From positions 6,941,551 through 7,005,550 of the forward strand of contig JBBMOA010000002.1 of NCBI GenBank assembly GCA_037954235.1: a stretch of 64,000 nt of DNA. The letters are read 5' to 3'. The translations under genes were made by a program, and so were the position numbers. The stretch is from Aulostomus chinensis (lineage: Eukaryota; Chordata; Actinopteri; Syngnathiformes; Aulostomidae). Below are positions 1 to 12,639 of this stretch, piece after piece. Every line of letters begins with the position of its first letter. Position 1 is the first letter of the stretch. Under the pieces are notes generated by a model. It did no database searches and was not told the DNA's origin. It saw only the letters and a program-made list of their open reading frames with translations.

Positions 1-187
1 TCGCTGAGAAAACACTATTTGTGACCTGTGATACAAAAATGCCATAACTTTTCTTCAAAGTGAGTTTTCAGTCAAGTTTCGACCTGAAAGCATAGAAAGA
101 TTTATAAACTTGAAGTTACAGCTTGATTTCAGTGAGTTTTCATCAAAATACAGGAGTTCTGCATGAAGTCTTCATTTTGGTCTCCTC
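1..187 (+). repeat. First monomer, used as the reference frame
   Basis: I number monomer positions from the t of tcgctgag. Landmarks in a typical unit are: a near-constant CpG at 2-3, a variable CpG at 13-14 (acgcta or acacta), the 11-mer gtgagttttca at 60-70 and again at 132-142, tcaagttt at 72-79, a variable CpG/CpA at 80-81, atgcat at 100-105, aaacttga at 106-113, a segment near 118-130 that is either cagcttgatttcag or caggtggatt, and a variable CpG/TpG at 164-165. The chosen start is arbitrary and says nothing about the real boundaries of the evolutionary unit. This particular copy carries the tttataaact variant instead of tgcataaact. Confidence 0.9.
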
Positions 188-2057
188 TCGCTGAGAAAAC
201 GCGATTTGTGACCAGTGATACAAAAATGCCATAACTTTTCTTCAAAGTGAGTTTTCAGTCAAGTTTTGACTTGAAAGCATAGAAAGATGCATAAACTTGA
301 AGTTACAGGTAGATTTCAGTGAGTTTTCATCAAAATACAGGAGTTCTGCATGAAGTGTTCATTTTGGCATTCTCTCGCTGAGATAACGCTATTTGTGACC
401 TGTGATACAAAAATGTCATAACTTTTGTTCAAAGTGAGTTTTCAGTCAAGTTTCAACCTGAAAGCATAGAAAGATGCATAAACTGGAAGTTACAGGTGGA
501 TTTTAGTGAGTTTTCATCAAAATACAGGAGTTCTGCATGAAGTGTTCATTTTGGCCTTCTCTCGCTGAGAAAACGCTATTTGTGAGCTGTGAAACAAAAC
601 AGCCATAACTTTTGTTCAAAGTCAGTTTTCAGTCAAGTTTCGACCTGAAAGCATAGAAAGATTTATAAACTTGAAGATACAGCTTGATTTCAGTGAGTTT
701 TCATCAAAATACAGGAGTTCTGCATGAAGTGTTCATTTTGGCCTTCTCTCGCTGAGAAAACGCTATTTGTGACCTGTGACACAAAACAGCCATAACTTTT
801 GTTCAAAGTGAGTTTTCAGTCAAGTTTCAACCTGAAAGCATAGAAAGATGCATAAACTTGAAGATACAGCTTGATTTCAGTGAGTTTTCATCAAAATACA
901 GGAGTTCTGCATGAAGTGTTCATTTTGGCCTTCTCTCGCTGAGAAAACGCTATTTGTGACCTGTGATACAAAACAGCCATAACTTTTCTTCAAAGTGAGT
1001 TTTCAGTCAAGTTTCTTCCTGAAAGCATAGAAAGATGCATAAACTTGAAGTTACAGCTTGATTTCAGTGAGTTTTCATCAAAATACAGGAGTTCTGCACG
1101 AAGTGTTCATTTTGGCCTTCTCTCGCTGAGAAAACACTATTTGTGACCTGTGATACAAAAATGCCATAACTTTTGTTCAAAGTGAGTTTTCAGTCAAGTT
1201 TCAACCTGAAAGCATAGAAAGATGCATAAACTTGAAGTTACAGGTGGATTACAGTGAGTTTTCATCAAAATACAGGAGTTCTGCATGAAGTGTTCATTTT
1301 GGCCTTCTCTCGCTGAGAAAACGCTATTTGTGACCTGTAATACAAAAATGCCATTACTTTTCTTCAAAGTGAGTTTTCAGTCAAGTTTCAACCTGAATGC
1401 ATAGAAAGATGCATAAATTTGAAGTTACAGGTGGATTTTAGTGAGTTTTCATCAAAATACAGGAGTTCTGCATGAAGTGTTCATTTTGGCCTTCTCTCGC
1501 TGAGAAAACGCTATTTGTGACCTGTGATACAAAAATGCCATAACTTTTCTTCAAAGTGAGTTTTCAGTCAGGTTTCAACCTGAAAGTATAGAAAGATGCA
1601 TAAACTCTAAGTAACAGGTGGATTTTAGTGAGTTTTCATCAAAATACAGGAGTTCTGCATGAAGTGTTCATTTTGGCCTTCTCTCGCCGAGAAAACGCTA
1701 TTTGTGACCTGTGATACAAAAATGCCATAACTTTTGTTCAAAGTGAGTTTTCAGTCAAGTTTTAACCTGAAAGCATAGAAAGATGCATAAACTTGAAGTT
1801 ACAGCTTGATTTCAGTGAGTTTTCATCAAAATACAGGAGTTCTGCATGAAGTGTTCATTTTGGCCTTCTCTCGCTGAGAAAACGCTATTTCTGACCTGTG
1901 ACACAAAACAGCCATGACTTTTGTTCAAAGTGAGTTTTCAGTCAAGGTTCAACCTGAAAACATAGAAAGATGCATAAACTTGAAGTTACAGCTTGATTTC
2001 AGTGAGTTTTCATCAAAATACAGGAGTTCTGCATGAAGTGTTCATTTTGGTCTCCTC

Positions 2058-2243
2058 TCGCTGAGAAAACACTATTTGTGACCTGTAATACAAAAATGCC
2101 ATAACTTTTCTTCAAAGTGAGTTTTCAGTCAAGTTTCAACCTGAAACCATAGAAGGTGAATAAACTTGAAGTTACAGGTGGATTTCAGTGAGTTTTCATC
2201 AAATTACAGGAGTTCTGCATGAAGTGTTCATTTTGGCCTTCTC
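2058..2243 (+). repeat. 186 bp monomer, single-base deletion
   Basis: The segment normally read as catagaaagatgcataaa is shortened to catagaaggtgaataaa around 2147-2164, losing one base. The neighbouring monomers are 187 bp. No other copy of this allele was noticed, so it looks like a private mutation. Confidence 0.85.
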
Positions 2244-2430
2244 TCGCTGAGAAAACACTATTTGTGACCTGTGATACAAAAATGCCATAACTTTTCTTCA
2301 AAGTGAGTTTTCAGTCAAGTTTCCACCTGAAAGCATAGAAAGATGCATAAACTTGGAGTTACAGGTGGATTTTAGTGAGTTTTAATCAAAATACAGGAGT
2401 TCTGCATGAAGTGTTCATTTTGGCCTTCTC

Positions 2431-2990
2431 TCGCTGAGAAAACAGTATTTCTGACCTGTGACACAAAACAGCCATGACTTTTGTTCAAAGTGAATTTTCA
2501 GTCAAGGTCCAACCTGAAAGCATAGAAAGATGCATAAACTTGAAGTTACAGCTTGATTTCAGTGAGTTTTCATCAAAATACAGGAGTTCTGCATGAAGTG
2601 TTCATTTTGGCCTTCTCTCGCTGAGAAAACGCTATTTGTGACCTGTGATACAAAAATGTCATAACTTTTGTTCAAAGTGAGTTTTCAGTCAAGTTTCCAC
2701 CTGAAAGCATAGAAAGATGCATAAACTTGAAGTTACAGGTGGATTTTAGTGAGTTTTCATCAAAATACAGGAGTTCTGCATGAAGTGTTCATTTTGGCCT
2801 TCTCTCGCTGAGAAAACAGTATTTCTGACCTGTGACACAAAACAGCCATGACTTTTGTTCAAAGTGAGTTTTCAGTCAAGGTCCAACCTGAAAGCATAGA
2901 AAGATGCATAAACTTGAAGTTACAGGTGGATTACAGTGAGTTTTCATCAAAATACAGGAGTTCTGCATGAAGTGTTCATTTTGGCCTTCT
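2431..2990 (+). repeat. Variant monomers with acagtatttctgacc, two monomers apart
   Basis: Two monomers carrying the allele acagtatttctgacc together with catgactttt and aaggtccaacc begin near 2431 and 2805, exactly 374 bp apart. A monomer of another type lies between them. This is a local dimer step, probably from a small unequal exchange. Boundaries are approximate. Confidence 0.6.
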
Positions 2991-4479
2991 CTCGCTGAGA
3001 AAACACTATTTGTGACCTGTGATACAAAAATGCCATAACTTTTGTTCAAAGTGAGTTTTCAGTCAAGTTTCAACCTGAAAGCAAAGAAAGATGCATAAAC
3101 TTGAAGTTTCAGCTTGATTTCAGTGAGTTTTCCTCAAAATACAGGAGTTATGCATGAAGCTTTCATTTTTGCCTTCTTTCGCTGAGAAAACGCTATTTGT
3201 GACCTGTGACACAAAAAAGCCATAACTTTTCTTCAAAGTGAGTTTTCAGTCAAGTTTCAACCTGAAAGCATAGAAAGATGCATAAACTTGAAGTTACAGG
3301 TGGATTACAGTGAGTTTTCATCAAAATACAGGAGTTCTGCATGAAGTGTTCATTTTGGCCTTCTTTCCCTGAGAAAACGCTATTTGTGACCTGTGACACA
3401 AAAATGCCATAACTTTTCTTCAAAGTGAGTTTTCAGTCAAGTTTCAACCTGAAAGCATAGAAAGATGCATAAATTTGAAGTTACAGGTGGATTTTAGTGA
3501 GTTTTCATCAAAATAAAGGAGTTCTGCATGAAGTGTTCATTTTGGCCTTCTCTCGCTGAGAAAACGCTATTTGTGACCTGTGATACAAAAATGCCATAAC
3601 TTTTCTTCAAAGTGAGTTTTCAGTCAAGTTTCAACCTGAAAGCATAGAAAGATGCATAAACTTGAAGTTACAGCTTGATTTCAGTGAGTTTTCATCAAAA
3701 TACAGGAGTTCTGCATGAAGTGTTCATTTTGGCCTTCTCTCGCTGAGAAAACGCTATTTGTGACCTGTGATACAAAAATGTCATAACTTTTGTTCAAAGT
3801 GAGTTTTCAGTCAAGTTTCCACCTGAAAGCATAGAAAGATGCATAAACTTGAAGTTACAGGTGGATTTTAGTGAGTTTTCATCAAAATACAGGAGTTCTG
3901 CATGAAGTGTTCATTTTGGCCTTCTCTCGCTGAGAAAACACTATTTCTGACCTGTGACACAAAACAGCCATGACTTTTGTTCAAAGTCGGTTTCCAGTCA
4001 AGGTCCAACCTGAAAGCATAGAAAGATGCATAAACTTGAAGTTACAGCTTGATTTCAGTGAGTTTTCATCAAAATACAGGAGTTCTGCATGAAGTGTTCA
4101 TTTCGGACTTCTCTCGCTGAGAAAACGCTATTTGTGACCAGTGACACAAAAATGCCATAACTTTTCTTCAAAGTGAGTTTTCAGTCAAGTTTCGACCTGA
4201 AAGCATAGAAAGATGCATAAACTTGAAGTTACAGGTGGATTTCAGAGAGTTTTCCTCAAAATACAGGAGTTCTGCATGAAGTGTTCATTTTGGCCTTCTC
4301 TCGCTGAGAAAACACTATTTGTGACCTGTGATACAAAAATGCCATAACTTTTGTTCAAAGTGAGTTTTCAGTCAAGTTTCAACCTGAAAGCATAGAAAGA
4401 TGCATAAACTTGAAGTTACAGCTTGATTTCAGTGAGTTTTCCTCAAAATACAGGAGTTATGCATGAAGTGTTCATTTTT

Positions 4480-7400
4480 GCCTTCTTTCGCTGAGAAAAC
4501 GCTATTTGTGACCTGTGACACAAAAAAGCCATAACTTTTCTTCAAAGTGAGTTTTCAGTCAAGTTTCAACCTGAAAGCATAGAAAGATGCATAAACTTGA
4601 AGTTACAGGTGGATTACAGTGAGTTTTCATCAAAATACAGGAGTTCTGCATGAAGTGTTCATTTTGGCCTTCTCTTGCTGAGAAAACACTATTTGTGACC
4701 TGTGATACAAAAATGCCATAACTTTTGTTCAAAGTGAGTTTTCAGTCAAGTTTCAACCTGAAAGCATAGAAAGATGCATAAACTTGAAGTTACAGGTGGA
4801 TTTCAGTGAGTTTTCATCAAAATACAGGAGTTCTGCATGAAGTGTTCATTTTGGCCTTCTCTCGCTGAGAAAACGCTATTTGTGACCTGTGATACAAAAA
4901 TGTCATAACTTTTGTTCAAAGTGAGTTTTCAGTCAAGTTTCAACCTGAAAGCATAGAAAGATGCATAAACTTGAAGTTACAGGTGGATTTTAGTGAGTTT
5001 TCATCAAAATACAGGAGTTCTGCATGACGTGTTCATTTTGGCCTTCTCTCGCTGAGAAAACACTATTTCTGACCTGTGATACAAAACAGCCATGACTTTT
5101 GTTCAAAGTGAGTTTTCAGTCAAGGTCCAACCTGAAAGCATAGAAAGATGCATAAATTTGAAGTTACAGCTTGATTTCAGTGAGTTTTCCTCAAAATACA
5201 GGAGTTCTGCATGAAGTGTTCATTTCGGACTTCTCTGGCTGAGAAAATGCTATTTGTGACCAGTGATACAAAAATGCCATAACTTTTCTTCAAAGTGAGT
5301 TTTCAGTCAAGTTTCGACCTGAAAGCATAGAAAGATGCATCAACTTGAAGTTACAGGTGGATTTCAGTGAGTTTTCATCAAAATACAGGAGTTCTGCATG
5401 AAGTGTTCATTTTGGCCTTCTCTCGCTGAGAAAACGCTATTTGTGACCTGTGATACAAAAATGTCATAACTTTTGTTCAAAGTGAGTTTTCAGTCAAGTT
5501 TCAACCTGAAAGCATAGAAAGATGAATAAACTTGAAGTTACAGCTTGATTTTAGTGAGTTTTCATCAAAATACAGGAGTTCTGCATGAAGTGTTCATTTT
5601 GGCCTTCTCTCGCTGAGAAAACACTATTTGTGACCTGTGATACAAAAATGCCATAACTTTTGTTCAAAGTGAGTTTTCAGTCAAGTTTCAACCTGAAAGC
5701 ATAGAAAGATGCATAAACTTGAAGTTACAGCTTGATTTAAGTGAGTTTTCCACAAAATACAGGAGTTATGCATGAAGTGTTCATTTTGGCCTTCTTTCGC
5801 TGAGAAAACGCTATTTGTGACCTGTGACACAAAAAAGCCATAACTTTTCTTCAAAGTGAGTTTTCAGTCAAGTTTCAACCTGAACGCATAGAAAGATGAA
5901 TAAACTTGAAGTTACAGGTGGATTACAGTGAGTTTTCATCAAAATACAGGAGTTCTGCATGAAGTGTTCATTTTGGCCTTCTCTCGCTGAGAAAATGCTA
6001 TTTCTGACCTGTGACACAAAACAGCAATGACTTTTGTTCAAAGCGAGTTTTCAGTCAAGGTCCAACCTGAAAGCATAGAAAGATGCATAAACTTGAAGTT
6101 ACAGGTGGATTTTAGTGAGTTTTCATCAAAATACAGGAGTTCTGCATGAAGTGTTCATTTTGGCCTTCTCTCGCTGAGAAAACACTATTTCTGACCTGTG
6201 ACACAAAACAGCCATGACTTTTGTTCAAAGTGAGTTTTCAGTCAAGTTTCAACCTGAAAGCAAAGAAAGATGCATAAACTTGAAGTTTCAGCTTGATTTC
6301 AGTGAGTTTTCCTCAAAATACAGGAGTTATGCATGAAGCTTTCATTTTTGCCTTCTTTCGCTGAGAAAACGCTATTTGTGACCTGTGACACAAAAAAGCC
6401 ATAACTTTTCTTCAAAGTGAGTTTTCAGTCAAGTTTCAACCTGAAAGCATAGAAAGATGCATAAACTTGAAGTTACAGGTGGATTACAGTGAGTTTTCAT
6501 CAAAATACAGGAGTTCTGCATGAAGTGTTCATTTTGGCCTTCTCTTGCTGAGAAAACACTATTTGTGACCTGTGATACAAAAATGCCATAACTTTTGTTC
6601 AAAGTGAGTTTTCAGTCAAGTTTCAACCTGAAAGCATAGAAAGATGCATAAACTTGAAGTTACAGGTGGATTTCAGTGAGTTTTCATCAAAATACAGGAG
6701 TTCTGCATGAAGTGTTCATTTTGGCCTTCTCTCGCTGAGAAAACGCTATTTGTGACCTGTGATACAAAAATGTCATAACTTTTGTTCAAAGTGAGTTTTC
6801 AGTCAAGTTTCCTCCTGAAAGCATAGAAAGATGCATAAACTTGAAGTTACAGGTGGATTTTAGTGAGTTTTCATCAAAATACAGGAGTTCTGCATGACGT
6901 GTTCATTTTGGCCTTCTCTCGCTGAGAAAACACTATTTCTGACCTGTGATACAAAACAGCCATGACTTTTGTTCAAAGTGAGTTTTCAGTCAAGGTCCAA
7001 CCTGAAAGCATAGAAAGATGCATAAATTTGAAGTTACAGCTTGATTTCAGTGAGTTTTCCTCAAAATACAGGAGTTCTGCATGAAGTGTTCATTTCGGAC
7101 TTCTCTGGCTGAGAAAATGCTATTTGTGACCAGTGATACAAAAATGCCATAACTTTTCTTCAAAGTGAGTTTTCAGTCAAGTTTCGACCTGAAAGCATAG
7201 AAAGATGCATCAACTTGAAGTTACAGGTGGATTTCAGTGAGTTTTCATCAAAATACAGGAGTTCTGCATGAAGTGTTCATTTTGGCCTTCTCTCGCTGAG
7301 AAAACGCTATTTGTGACCTGTGATACAAAAATGTCATAACTTTTGTTCAAAGTGAGTTTTCAGTCAAGTTTCAACCTGAAAGCATAGAAAGATGAATAAA

Positions 7401-8220
7401 CTTGAAGTTACAGCTTGATTTTAGTGAGTTTTCATCAAAATACAGGAGTTCTGCATGAAGTGTTCATTTTGGCCTTCTCTCGCTGAGAAAACACTATTTG
7501 TGACCTGTGATACAAAAATGCCATAACTTTTGTTCAAAGTGAGTTTTCAGTCAAGTTTCAACCTGAAAGCATAGAAAGATGCATAAACTTGAAGTTACAG
7601 CTTGATTTAAGTGAGTTTTCCACAAAATACAGGAGTTATGCATGAAGTGTTCATTTTGGCCTTCTTTCGCTGAGAAAACGCTATTTGTGACCTGTGACAC
7701 AAAAAAGCCATAACTTTTCTTCAAAGTGAGTTTTCAGTCAAGTTTCAACCTGAACGCATAGAAAGATGAATAAACTTGAAGTTACAGGTGGATTACAGTG
7801 AGTTTTCATCAAAATACAGGAGTTCTGCATGAAGTGTTCATTTTGGCCTTCTCTCGCTGAGAAAATGCTATTTCTGACCTGTGACACAAAACAGCAATGA
7901 CTTTTGTTCAAAGCGAGTTTTCAGTCAAGGTCCAACCTGAAAGCATAGAAAGATGCATAAACTTGAAGTTACAGGTGGATTTTAGTGAGTTTTCATCAAA
8001 ATACAGGAGTTCTGCATGAAGTGTTCATTTTGGCCTTCTCTCGCTGAGAAAACACTATTTCTGACCTGTGACACAAAACAGCCATGACTTTTGTTCAAAG
8101 TGAGTTTTCAGTCAAGTTTCAACCTGAAAGCAAAGAAAGATGCATAAACTTGAAGTTTCAGCTTGATTTCAGTGAGTTTTCCTCAAAATACAGGAGTTAT
8201 GCATGAAGCTTTCATTTTTG
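4480..8220 (+). repeat. Tandem 10-monomer higher-order repeat (1870 bp), two copies
   Basis: Private alleles recur with a shift of exactly 1870 bp (10 x 187): tctcttgctg near 4671 and 6541, the catgacgtg allele near 5025 and 6895, ctctggctgagaaaatgc near 5233 and 7103, ttccacaaaatac near 5748 and 7618, and acagcaatga near 6021 and 7891. A few differences exist, for example ttcaacctg at 4940 against ttcctcctg at 6810. The match ends near 8410, where tctttccctg replaces tctcttgctg. This is a recent tandem duplication within the array. Confidence 0.9.
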
Positions 8221-8484
8221 CCTTCTTTCGCTGAGAAAACGCTATTTGTGACCTGTGACACAAAAAAGCCATAACTTTTCTTCAAAGTGAGTTTTCAGTC
8301 AAGTTTCAACCTGAAAGCATAGAAAGATGCATAAACTTGAAGTTACAGGTGGATTACAGTGAGTTTTCATCAAAATACAGGAGTTCTGCATGAAGTGTTC
8401 ATTTTGGCCTTCTTTCCCTGAGAAAACGCTATTTGTGACCTGTGATACAAAAATGCCATAACTTTTCTTCAAAGTGAGTTTTCA

Positions 8485-10855
8485 GTCAAGTTTCCACCTG
8501 AAAGCATAGAAAGATGCATAAACTTGAAGTTACAGGTGGATTTTAGTGAGTTTTCATCAAAATACAGGAGTTCTGCATGAAGTGTTCATTTTGGCCTTCT
8601 CTCGCTGAGAAAACACTATTTCTGACCTGTGACACAAAACAGCCATGACTTTTGTTCAAAGTCAGTTTTCAGTCAAGGTCCAACCTGAAAGCATAGAAAG
8701 ATGCATAAACTTGAAGTTACAGCTTGATTTCAGTGAGTTTTCATCAAAATACAGGAGTTCTGCATGAAGTGTTCATTTCGGACTTCTCTCGCTGAGAAAA
8801 CGCTATTTGTGACCAGTGACACAAAAATGCCATAACTTTTCTTCAAAGTGAGTTTTCAGTCAAGTTTCGACCTGAAAGCATAGAAAGATGCATAAACTTG
8901 AAGTTACAGGTGGATTTCAGAGAGTTTTCCTCAAAATACAGGTGTTCTGCATGAAGTGTTCATTTTGGCCTTCTCTCGCTGAGAAAACACTATTTGTGAC
9001 CTGTGATACAAAAATGCCATAACTTTTGTTCAAAGTGAGTTTTCAGTCAAGTTTCAACCTGAAAGCATAGAAAGATGCATAAACTTGAAGTTACAGCTTG
9101 ATTTCAGTGAGTTTTCCTCAAAATACAGGAGTTATGCATGAAGTGTTCATTTTTGCCTTCTTTCGCTGAGAAAACGCTATTTGTGACCTGTGACACAAAA
9201 AAGCCATAACTTTTCTTCAAAGTGAGTTTTCAGTCAAGCTTCAACCTGAAAGCATAGAAAGATGCATAAACTTGAAGTTACAGGTGGATTACAGTGAGTT
9301 TTCATCAAAATACAGGAGTTCTGCATGAAGTGTTCATTTTGGCCTTCTCTTGCTGAGAAAACACTATTTGTGACCTGTGATACAAAAATGCCATAACTTT
9401 TGTTCAAAGTGAGTTTTCAGTCAAGTTTCAACCTGAAAGCATAGAAAGATGCATAAACTTGAAGTTACAGGTGGATTTCAGTGAGTTTTCATCAAAATAC
9501 AGGAGTTCTGCATGAAGTGTTCATTTTGGCCTTCTCTCGCTGAGAAAACGCTATTTGTGACCTGTGATACAAAAATGTCATAACTTTTGTTCAAAGTGAG
9601 TTTTCAGTCAAGTTTCCACCTGAAAGCATAGAAAGATGCATAAACTTGAAGTTACAGGTGGATTTTAGTGAGTTTTCATCAAAATACAGGAGTTCTGCAT
9701 GACGTGTTCATTTTGGCCTTCTCTCGCTGAGAAAACACTATTTCTGACCTGTGATACAAAACAGCCATGACTTTTGTTCAAAGTGAGTTTTCAGTCAAGG
9801 TCCAACCTGAAAGCATAGAAAGATGCATAAATTTGAAGTTACAGCTTGATTTCAGTGAGTTTTCCTCAAAATACAGGAGTTCTGCATGAAGTGTTCATTT
9901 CGGACTTCTCTCGCTGAGAAAATGCTATTTGTGACCAGTGATACAAAAATGCCATAACTTTTCTTCAAAGTGAGTTTTCAGTCAAGTTTCGACCTGAAAG
10001 CATAGAAAGATGCATCAACTTGAAGTTACAGGTGGATTTCAGTGAGTTTTCATCAAAATACAGGAGTTCTGCATGAAGTGTTCATTTTGGCCTTCTCTCG
10101 CTGAGAAAACGCTATTTGTGACCTGTGATACAAAAATGTCATAACTTTTGTTCAAAGTGAGTTTTCAGTCAAGTTTCAACCTGAAAGCATAGAAAGATGC
10201 ATAAACTTGAAGTTACAGCTTGATTTTAGTGAGTTTTCATCAAAATACAGGAGTTCTGCATGAAGTGTTCATTTTGGCCTTCTCTCGCTGAGAAAACACT
10301 ATTTGTGACCTGTGATACAAAAATGCCATAACTTTTGTTCAAAGTGAGTTTTCAGTCAAGTTTCAACCTGAAAGCATAGAAAGATGCATAAACTTGAAGT
10401 TACAGCTTGATTTAAGTGAGTTTTCCACAAAATACAGGAGTTATGCATGAAGTGTTCATTTTGGCCTTCTTTCGCTGAGAAAACGCTATTTGTGACCTGT
10501 GACACAAAAAAGCCATAACTTTTCTTCAAAGTGAGTTTTCAGTCAAGTTTCAACCTGAACGCATAGAAAGATGAATAAACTTGAAGTTACAGGTGGATTA
10601 CAGTGAGTTTTCATCAAAATACAGGAGTTCTGCATGAAGTGTTCATTTTGGCCTTCTCTCGCTGAGAAAATGCTATTTCTGACCTGTGACACAAAACAGC
10701 AATGACTTTTGTTCAAAGCGAGTTTTCAGTCAAGGTCCAACCTGAAAGCATAGAAAGATGCATAAACTTGAAGTTACAGGTGGATTTTAGTGAGTTTTCA
10801 TCAAAATACAGGAGTTCTGCATGAAGTGTTCATTTTGGCCTTCTCTCGCTGAGAA
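8485..10855 (+). repeat. Third copy of the left-end block (matches 3810-6180, shift 4675 bp)
   Basis: The block reproduces 3810-6180 with a shift of 25 monomers: cggacttctctcgc at 4104 and 8779, the tttcagagag allele near 4231 and 8906, and then the full run of private alleles listed for the 10-monomer repeat up to acagcaatga near 10696. The preceding stretch, with tctttccctg at 3360 and 8410, matches at a 27-monomer shift. Two monomers were therefore lost or gained between the two alignments. The match stops near 10857, where gaaaacgc replaces gaaaacac. Confidence 0.85.
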
Positions 10856-11269
10856 AACGCTATTTGTGACCTGTGATACAAAAATGCCATAACTTTTCTT
10901 CAAAGAGAGTTTTCAGTCAAGTTTCAACCTGAAAGCATAGAAAGATGCATAAACTTGAAGTTACAGCTTGATTTCAGTGAGTTTTCATCAAAATACAGGA
11001 GTTCTGCATGAAGTGTTCATTTTGGTCTCCTCTCGCTGAGAAAACACTATTTGTGACCTGTAATACAAAAATGCCATAACTTTTCTTCAAAGTGAGTTTT
11101 CAGTCAAGTTTCAACCTGAAACCATAGAAAGATGCATAAACTTGAAGTTACAGCTTGATTTCAGTGAGTTTTCATCAAAATACAGGAGTTCTGCATGAAG
11201 TGTTCATTTTGGCCTTCTCTCGCTGAGAAAACACTATTTGTGACCTGTGACACAAAAATGTCATAACTT

Positions 11270-12500
11270 TTGTTCAAAGTGAGTTTTCAGTCAAGTTTCC
11301 ACCTGAAAGCATAGAAAGATGCATAAACTTGAATTTACAGGTGGATTTTAGTGAGTTTTCATCAAAATACAGGAGTTCTGCATGAAGTGTTCATTTTGGC
11401 CTTCTCTCGCTGAGAAAACACTATTTCTGACCTGTGACAAAAAACAGCCATGACTTTTGTTCAAAGTGAGTTTTCAGTCAAGGTCCAACCTGAAAGCATA
11501 GAAAGATGCATAAACTTGAAGTTACAGCTTGATTTCAGTGAGTTTTCATCAAAATACAGGAGTTCTGCATGAAGTGTTCATTTCGGACTTCTCTCGCTGA
11601 GAAAACGCTATTTGTGACCAGTGATACAAAAATGCCATAACTTTTCTTCAAAGTGAGTTTTCAGTCAAGTTTCGACCTGAAAGCATAGAAAGATGCATAA
11701 ACTTGAAGTTACAGGTGGATTTCAGTGAGTTTTCATCAAAATACAGGAGTTCTGCATGAAGTGTTCATTTTGGCCTTCTCTCGCTGAGAAAACGCTATTT
11801 GTGACCTGTGATACAAAAATGTCATAACTTTTGTTCAAAGTGAGTTTTCAGTCAAGTTTCAACCTGAAAGCATAGAAAGATGCATAAACTTGAAGTTACA
11901 GGTGGATTTTAGTGAGTTTTCATCAAAATACAGGAGTTCTGCATGAAGTGTTCATTTTGGCCTTCTCTCTCTGAGAAAACACTATTTGTGACCTGTGACA
12001 CAAAACAGCCATAACTTTTGTTCAAAGTGAGTTTTCAGTCAAGTTTCAACCTGAAAGCATAGAAAGATGCATAAACTTGAAGTTACTGCTGGATTTCAGT
12101 GAGTTTTCCTCAAAATACAGGAGTTCTGAATGAAGTGTTCATTTTGGCCTTCTCTCGTTGAGAAAACACTATTGTTGACCTGTGACACAAAACAGCCATA
12201 ACTTTTGTTCAAAGTGAGTTTTCAGTCAAGTTTCAACCTGAAAGCATAGAAAGATGCATAAACTTGAAGTTACAGCTTGATTTCAGTGAGTTTTCCTCAA
12301 AATACAGAAGTTCTGCATGAAGTGTTCATTTTGGCCTTCTCTCGCTGAGAAAACGCTATTTGTGACCTGTGATACAAAACAGCCATAATTTTTCTTCAAA
12401 GTGAGTTTTCAGTCAAGTTTCAATCTGAAAGCATAGAAAGATGCATAAACTTGAAGTTACAGGTGGATTTTAGTGAGTTTTCATCAAAATACAGGAGTTC
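11270..12500 (+). repeat. 16/17-monomer duplication, left copy
   Basis: Private alleles here recur 2992 bp (16 x 187) downstream: gaatttacag near 11331 and 14323, gtgacaaaaaacag near 11434 and 14426, the tctctctctgag allele near 11966 and 14958, gttactgctgg near 12081 and 15073, and ctgaatgaag near 12126 and 15118. Further right, aatacagaag lies at 12301 and 15479. That shift is 3178 bp, which is 17 monomers minus one known deletion, so one extra monomer is present in the right copy. Confidence 0.85.
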
Positions 12501-12639
12501 TGCATGAAGTGTTCATTTTGGCCTTCTCTCGCTGAGAAAACACTATTTGTGACCTGTGATACAAAAATGCCATGACTTTTGTTCAAAGTGAGTTTTCAGT
12601 CAAGGTTCAACCTGAAAGCATAGAAAGATGCATAAACTT

